Assembly (NCBI GenBank): GCA_910592005.1
Contig: CAJVPP010003647.1
Location: 1 to 11,126 of the forward strand
DNA: 11,126 nucleotides
Origin: Funneliformis mosseae
Taxonomy: Eukaryota > Glomeromycota > Glomeromycetes > Glomerales > Glomeraceae
Direction of reading: 5' to 3'
Below, piece after piece: positions 7,641 to 11,126 of the stretch (within the stretch, counting starts at the first letter, position 1; each line of letters starts with the position of its first letter). Made by a program: the position numbers and the translations under genes. The notes below the pieces were generated by a model. It did not search any database. It worked only from the letters and a program-made list of their open reading frames with translations, and was not told the DNA's origin.

Positions 7641-8229
7641 TATTAAATATTTTTGAATAATAGTTTAATTAAATTTAAATTATATAAATTTAAAATATAA
7701 TAAAAATTAAATAGTTTATAATCTAAATATTACTAATCATTAAATATTTTTTTTTAAAAAAATGTTAATTATTAAATAATTATATAAGTAAATAATAGAT
7801 AAATAAAGTTTATTACTATTTAATTCTTTAATGTAAAAATATCTAAAACTGCTTATATTATAATATATTTATTTTTAAGAAATTTTAAAATAATTAATAT
7901 AGTTTATAGTAAAATTTAATATATTATTAATAGAAGAAAATATAGCTTTAAATATTACGTAAGATCTGTTAATCAATAATGATTTCATATTGGATGATCT
8001 TAATATTATGTCAAACAGTAATCAACAATAATTTTTGTTTCATCTATTTCTCCTGTTTCTTTTATATTTTCTGTACAGTATGTTTATTCTGTTTATTCTA
8101 ATTCATCTGTAATTTTTTTAATGTTTGTAATTTATTTTATTTCTTTTTATTATTTTTATAGTTTATATTATTTATATTATTTTATTACGTTTAAGTATAT
8201 TTTTATTGAAATATATATCTATATTTAGT
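7641..8229. other. AT-rich, no gene called; weak Ser/Tyr-rich frame at 7935-8222
   Basis: From about 7935 composition becomes less extreme and CpG reappears (7958). A plus-strand frame gives ENIALNIT, DLLINNDFILDDLNIMSNSN and then, after a shift near 8040, SISPVSFIFSVQYVYSVYSNS. It resembles a low-complexity Ser/Tyr-rich protein remnant, but I recognise no family. Confidence 0.3.
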
Positions 8230-8840
8230 TAATTTATAACATAGCAATTAGTTAGCTATAGCAAATTAATTTATATAAATAGAATAGTTTTTTGCTTAAG
8301 TTATAAATTAACTTATCTGTAAGTTTCATACAAGTTTCAAGTTATAAATAAAGAAATCAATTTAAATCTATACAAATATACTTTTTCCTTCAACGTTGTC
8401 CTTCATCTAGGATTTGTAGTGATACTTTATACTAATTTATTAATAAGTTCATTATTAAAGTTCAATTAATATATCTCAAATTCTAAGATATGATAAATTT
8501 CCAAGTTGATTTAAGTATAATAGATACCTGTAGGATTTAGAAAAAATCCTAAGATCAGAAACTTTAATGTGTAGAAACAACTGCCGTAACCTTTTAACTT
8601 AGACATTAATATAAATGAAAATGAATCTAATGATAATTTGGTGATTCTTGCTAGAAAATAAAACTTTTGAAAAAAGTTAAGAATTGTGAATTTATGCGAG
8701 CTTAAACAAGAAAATCAAGTACATAACCTCAATTACAGATCAGAGATTGACCCAAAAGAACTTCTTGAAAGAGATTTATCCTATTTGATTTGTTATTCCC
8801 TTTATACCTCTGAATTTGAAAATTTTGAAAATTTGTGAAA
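8230..8840 (+). other. Possible 5' LTR or leader of the retrotransposon remnant
   Basis: No coding frame is evident. A TATA-box-like TATATAAATAGAA lies at 8272-8284 and an AATAAA at 8346-8351. Around them are an 11-bp direct repeat AAGTTATAAAT (8298-8308 and 8339-8349), a direct repeat AAGTTTCA (8321-8328 and 8332-8339) and an inverted repeat TAAGTTA/TAACTTA (8297-8303/8309-8315). This order suits an LTR promoter and polyadenylation region followed by a leader. There is no second LTR in the window to compare, so borders are guesses. Confidence 0.4.
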
Positions 8841-8849
8841 TTGGTATCA
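8841..8849 (+). other. Primer-binding-like site TTGGTATCA
   Basis: The word TTGGTATCA starts like the TGGTATCA(GAGC) primer-binding site known from many LTR retrotransposons primed by initiator Met-tRNA. Only nine bases match; what follows is T-rich. It sits just before the first open frame of the element, the expected place. Confidence 0.35.
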
Positions 8850-8862
8850 TTTTTAATTTGAA

Positions 8863-9903
8863 ACATTTAAATATACTAGTAGTACACTTGACCTTTTTAT
8901 TATTATTGATCAAACCATCCCTAAATTTAATTTATACCCAAATGATCATGACCTTTTTAGCATTTTTGTTACTCAAATTAGTGTTTTGATTTGAAGCTAT
9001 AGATATAATTTGACTATAACTGAATTACCTTTAATCACTTCATTAATTTTAGTATTTATAAATACTGATTGCTTTATAAATAATCTTTCACTATTTATGA
9101 TTTATGTATGAGCTTTGAATAAATCTAACGACTATACTTTACAAGAGGAATTAAATATGGCTTCTCTAAAGAAAGATACCTTTAGTCAAAAACAGATAAT
9201 TCTCAATCTTAATAGACACATCACATTAGAGACAGAAAGTCTTATACCTCTTCTGTACAACTTAATAAAAGAAGAAACACTTGACTATCTCTATAAGTAT
9301 AAAAAGAATATCTAAAATATCATCAAACATGACTACAAAACCTAAGATAGTCAATCTTAATCCCAATTATTCCAGTCTGATATTATTAAAACTTTCTTTC
9401 AAGAAACTGAAAAATTCTCTCTAGATAATTACAATCTTAAAACTGAGTCAAATAACAGTCAGATTTACTTTAATAGCCCTTACAATCTTACTAGATCTGA
9501 AGCAGATAGGATTATAAAGGAAGATAATACTGAATATTCACCTATTAATAATCCAAATCTTGAATACGCTAATAGCAAACCTAATATTATAAGAATTATC
9601 ACTGAAGTAATTAATTCTCAATCAAAAGATAAAGATCCAGAAATTGATAATTTGACTATAAGTTTTCATAGTTTCTCACCTTTTCTAGAATATAGAAAAT
9701 ATCAATTAAATTCAAGTACTTCAATTATTTTCAATCAAACAACCATTGGTAAACTAGGAATTATCACTACATCTATTTTCGTAGAAAATCTTATAAATAC
9801 ATTTAGAACAACTGATCTAATATAACTCAATAAAATAGTCAATTATATCAATGAAGATTGAATATATTTAACACATTTAATATGTCAAATACAGGAAACT
9901 TAG
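8863..9903 (+). pseudogene. Upstream ORF of the retrotransposon, unknown family
   Basis: One frame of about 345 codons runs without indels to TAG 9901-9903. It is interrupted only by TGA at 8992, 9109 and 9859 and TAA at 9313, 9343, 9358 and 9823. That is seven stops where composition alone would give around 25, so the frame is real and recently lost. The three TGA fit lost Trp (LI-W-SYR, YV-W-ALN, ED-W-IYL) and the TAA fit Gln. No ATG stands at the front; the true start is either changed or lies inside. The first 90 residues are hydrophobic (LPLITSLILVFINTDCF), and the rest is polar and Asn/Ser-rich. It overlaps the gag start at 9882 by about 22 bp in another frame. It may be an extra gag-like N-terminal part or an accessory protein; I do not recognise it. 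Confidence 0.6.
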
Positions 9904-11003
9904 GATTTAGAATTTCTTTAACCCAACATGTTTCTACTCAACTCGCATTTAATTCAAATACCTTTAATACCAATACTAATTATAATAATTTTTAAATAAC
10001 GCAATTACTCTAACAAATAACTATAGTATTATAAGCTATAAATGCTAATCCAACAGGAAGTGTAGTCTATGCAAATAGATCAGAATTAAATTTAGTTAAA
10101 CCTAATTATTTTTATAGAATGGATAGTGAAGACCCCTGTGAGTAACTTGCTTCTTTTATATGAACAGTCATAGCTAATTAATAGACCAATAACAGAAAGA
10201 TAGCTATTGCTGCAAGATATTTAAGAAACGTTGCTACCAAATAATATGATGAAAATCAAATTAATTTTTAAAACTGGAGTCTACCAGGAAGTCAATATAA
10301 TTTTATCAATCATTTCTTAAACTATTTTGCTAATGCTACTAAAAAGAATAAATGTATAACAGATTTATAATTAATTTGTCAACAACTAAGATAAAGTGTA
10401 ACTGATTATACCCAAAAATATAAAATGTTAGTTTAACAAATTGACTCTGTAGAAGGATTTGGATAACAATATATTGTTAGCAAATTTATCAGAGGATTAG
10501 TTTCACATATTATAACAATAATAGTTGGATATAGTCCAAATAATTTAGATGCAATTATAACTAAAGCAAAAGAAATTAAGATCAGTTTTGTTATTGTACA
10601 ACCCATTTAATAGCAACAGATTATGATAAATCAAATGGAGTTATTACAACAACAAGTCTCTCAACTAACTGCAAATTTGGCTAATACTCAAGTATAACAA
10701 ATAAATCGATATAACAATTAGAATAATTAAAATTGAAATCAAAGAAATTATTATAATAATAAACAGAAAAAATTTGAATGTTAGAATTGTGAAGAAGAAA
10801 GATATGTAGCCAGAGATTGTCAGTTAGAAACCAAAATAAGAGCTCAACCATAGACTCAAATTCAGCCTCAATCTAACCTCTGATTTAATAATAATAGTAA
10901 AAATAATAATAGTCCTTAACAAAGAAATATTAATTTAGTAGAAACTGAAGAGATCGAAACTAAACAAGAAACTTATATGACTACTAGAATGATTTACTAC
11001 TAG
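9882..11003 (+). pseudogene. gag: Retrotransposon Gag with CCHC zinc knuckle, dead and truncated
   Basis: The ATG at 9882 begins MSNTGNLGFRISLTQHVSTQ. The frame then runs 374 codons with no indel but about 23 stops (mostly TAA, several TAG, three TGA). A Retrotrans_gag-like core (about 10260-10600) contains NWSLPGSQYNF, VTDYTQKYKMLV, IDSVEGFG, YIVSKFIRGLV and NLDAIITKAKEI. A Gln/Asn-rich linker follows, then a zinc knuckle at 10779-10820: Cys, TAG for Trp, Asn, Cys, four residues, Tyr at 10803-10805 where His is needed, four residues, Cys. The spacing is exactly C-x2-C-x4-H-x4-C. Gag would form the particle and bind element RNA; losing the His and Trp breaks that even without the stops. The frame ends at TAG 11001-11003, about 60 codons after the knuckle, where the sequence changes to an unrelated repeat. 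Confidence 0.82.
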
Positions 11004-11013
11004 AGTTCTGAAT

Positions 11014-11126
11014 GAGTTGAGTCAAGTTGAGTTTAAAGATTAACTCTATTTGACTCTCTTTTTTCGAGTTGAGTTGAGTCAAATTTATTTTATAAAATCT
11101 TTCAATTTGATTTAATTCGAGTTATA
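11014..11126. repeat. GAGTTGAGTC repeats with a hairpin, cut by the window end
   Basis: GAGTTGAGTC occurs at 11014-11023 and 11071-11080, with GAGTTGAGTT at 11066-11075. GAGTCAAGTTGAGTT (11019-11033) and AACTCTATTTGACTC (11042-11056) form an inverted repeat with 13 of 15 bases paired and an 8-nt loop. A related TTCGAGTT lies near the end. Such GAGTTGAGTC/TCGAGT strings remind me of dispersed repeats in Glomeromycotina genomes. The block replaces the expected protease region after gag. Confidence 0.6.

Larger units (their letters stand above)
8841..11003 (+). mobile_element. Truncated LTR-retrotransposon remnant (gag region only, Ty3-like)
   Basis: Two long decayed frames follow the primer-binding-like site: an unrecognised ORF (8863-9903) and a gag with a CCHC knuckle (9882-11003). 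Protease, reverse transcriptase and integrase are absent; similarity to gag stops at about 11003, where a different repeat begins. Ty3-like is preferred because the gag core resembles the Retrotrans_gag domain. The element is non-autonomous as seen here. Confidence 0.65.

Noticed and set aside
4800..7900. Mitochondrial or plastid origin because of extreme AT content
   Set aside because: The kinase remnant, CENP-B-type transposase and spliceosomal-type introns indicate nuclear DNA.
9115..9315. Independent 66-codon gene with TTG start
   Set aside because: It is part of the longer decayed frame 8863-9903, bounded by TGA 9109 and TAA 9313.
9860..9903. Programmed -1 frameshift joining the upstream ORF to gag
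   Set aside because: I see no X-XXY-YYZ slippery heptamer in the overlap; a simple overlap with its own ATG or an indel is enough.
8863..11003. Reassigned stop codons (TAA/TAG read as Gln, as in some ciliates)
   Set aside because: TGA and TAG also fall at Trp positions, CAA and CAG remain common in the same frames, and non-stop C-to-T changes hit essential residues. Decay explains all of these; recoding does not.

Overview
The window looks like nuclear DNA of a repeat-rich, AT-rich fungus, most likely an arbuscular mycorrhizal fungus (Glomeromycotina, Rhizophagus/Gigaspora-like). The reasons are the mix of remnants: a kinase of the type these fungi have expanded (N-terminal Cys-x2-Cys segment, then a kinase domain with a Ser-Asp-Leu-Gly motif), a FAR1-type zinc-finger protein, a pogo/Tigger-like transposase with short introns, a second DDE transposase tail, and a retrotransposon gag with a CCHC knuckle. 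The taxon is an inference from protein style, not from a search. I see no intact protein-coding gene and no rRNA, tRNA or CRISPR.

Layout. 1-673 (minus): FAR1-like DNA-binding protein, broken by stops, with a run of 7-residue repeats near its N-terminus. 674-906: its upstream region, with three short inverted repeats. About 907-2921 (plus): pogo/Tigger-like DNA transposon with candidate terminal repeats, a palindrome cluster around CACGTG, and a dead transposase with two fossil introns. 3242-3311: tandem CA(T/C)GTG repeat. 3331-about 3615 (minus): C-terminal tail of another DDE transposase. 3888-4553 (plus): doubtful coding remnant. 4554-5314: AT-rich, nothing recognised. 5315-6575 (minus): heavily decayed protein kinase. 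6732-about 7640: degenerate tandem repeat of about 95 bp. 7641-8229: AT-rich, little to call. About 8230-11003 (plus): retrotransposon remnant with a possible LTR/leader, primer-binding-like site, an unusual upstream ORF, and a gag frame ending after the zinc knuckle. 11014-11126: GAGTTGAGTC-type repeat with a hairpin.

The unifying feature is how these genes died. Most premature stops are TAA or TAG where Gln (CAA/CAG) fits, or TAG/TGA/TAA where Trp fits. Missense changes at recognisable motifs are almost all His to Tyr, Thr to Ile, Pro to Ser/Leu, Gly to Ser/Asp/Glu or Asp to Asn. All are C-to-T or G-to-A on the coding strand. Small indels, mostly one base in A or T runs, are added in the more decayed parts. 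Erosion is strongest in the centre (about 4300-7950), which I estimate at around 90% AT and where I find no CpG. The two flanks are about 70% AT. This pattern suggests targeted cytosine mutation or deamination (RIP-like or methylation-driven) of silenced repeats. The genes do not form an operon or pathway; they are a graveyard of mobile and family-expanded genes.
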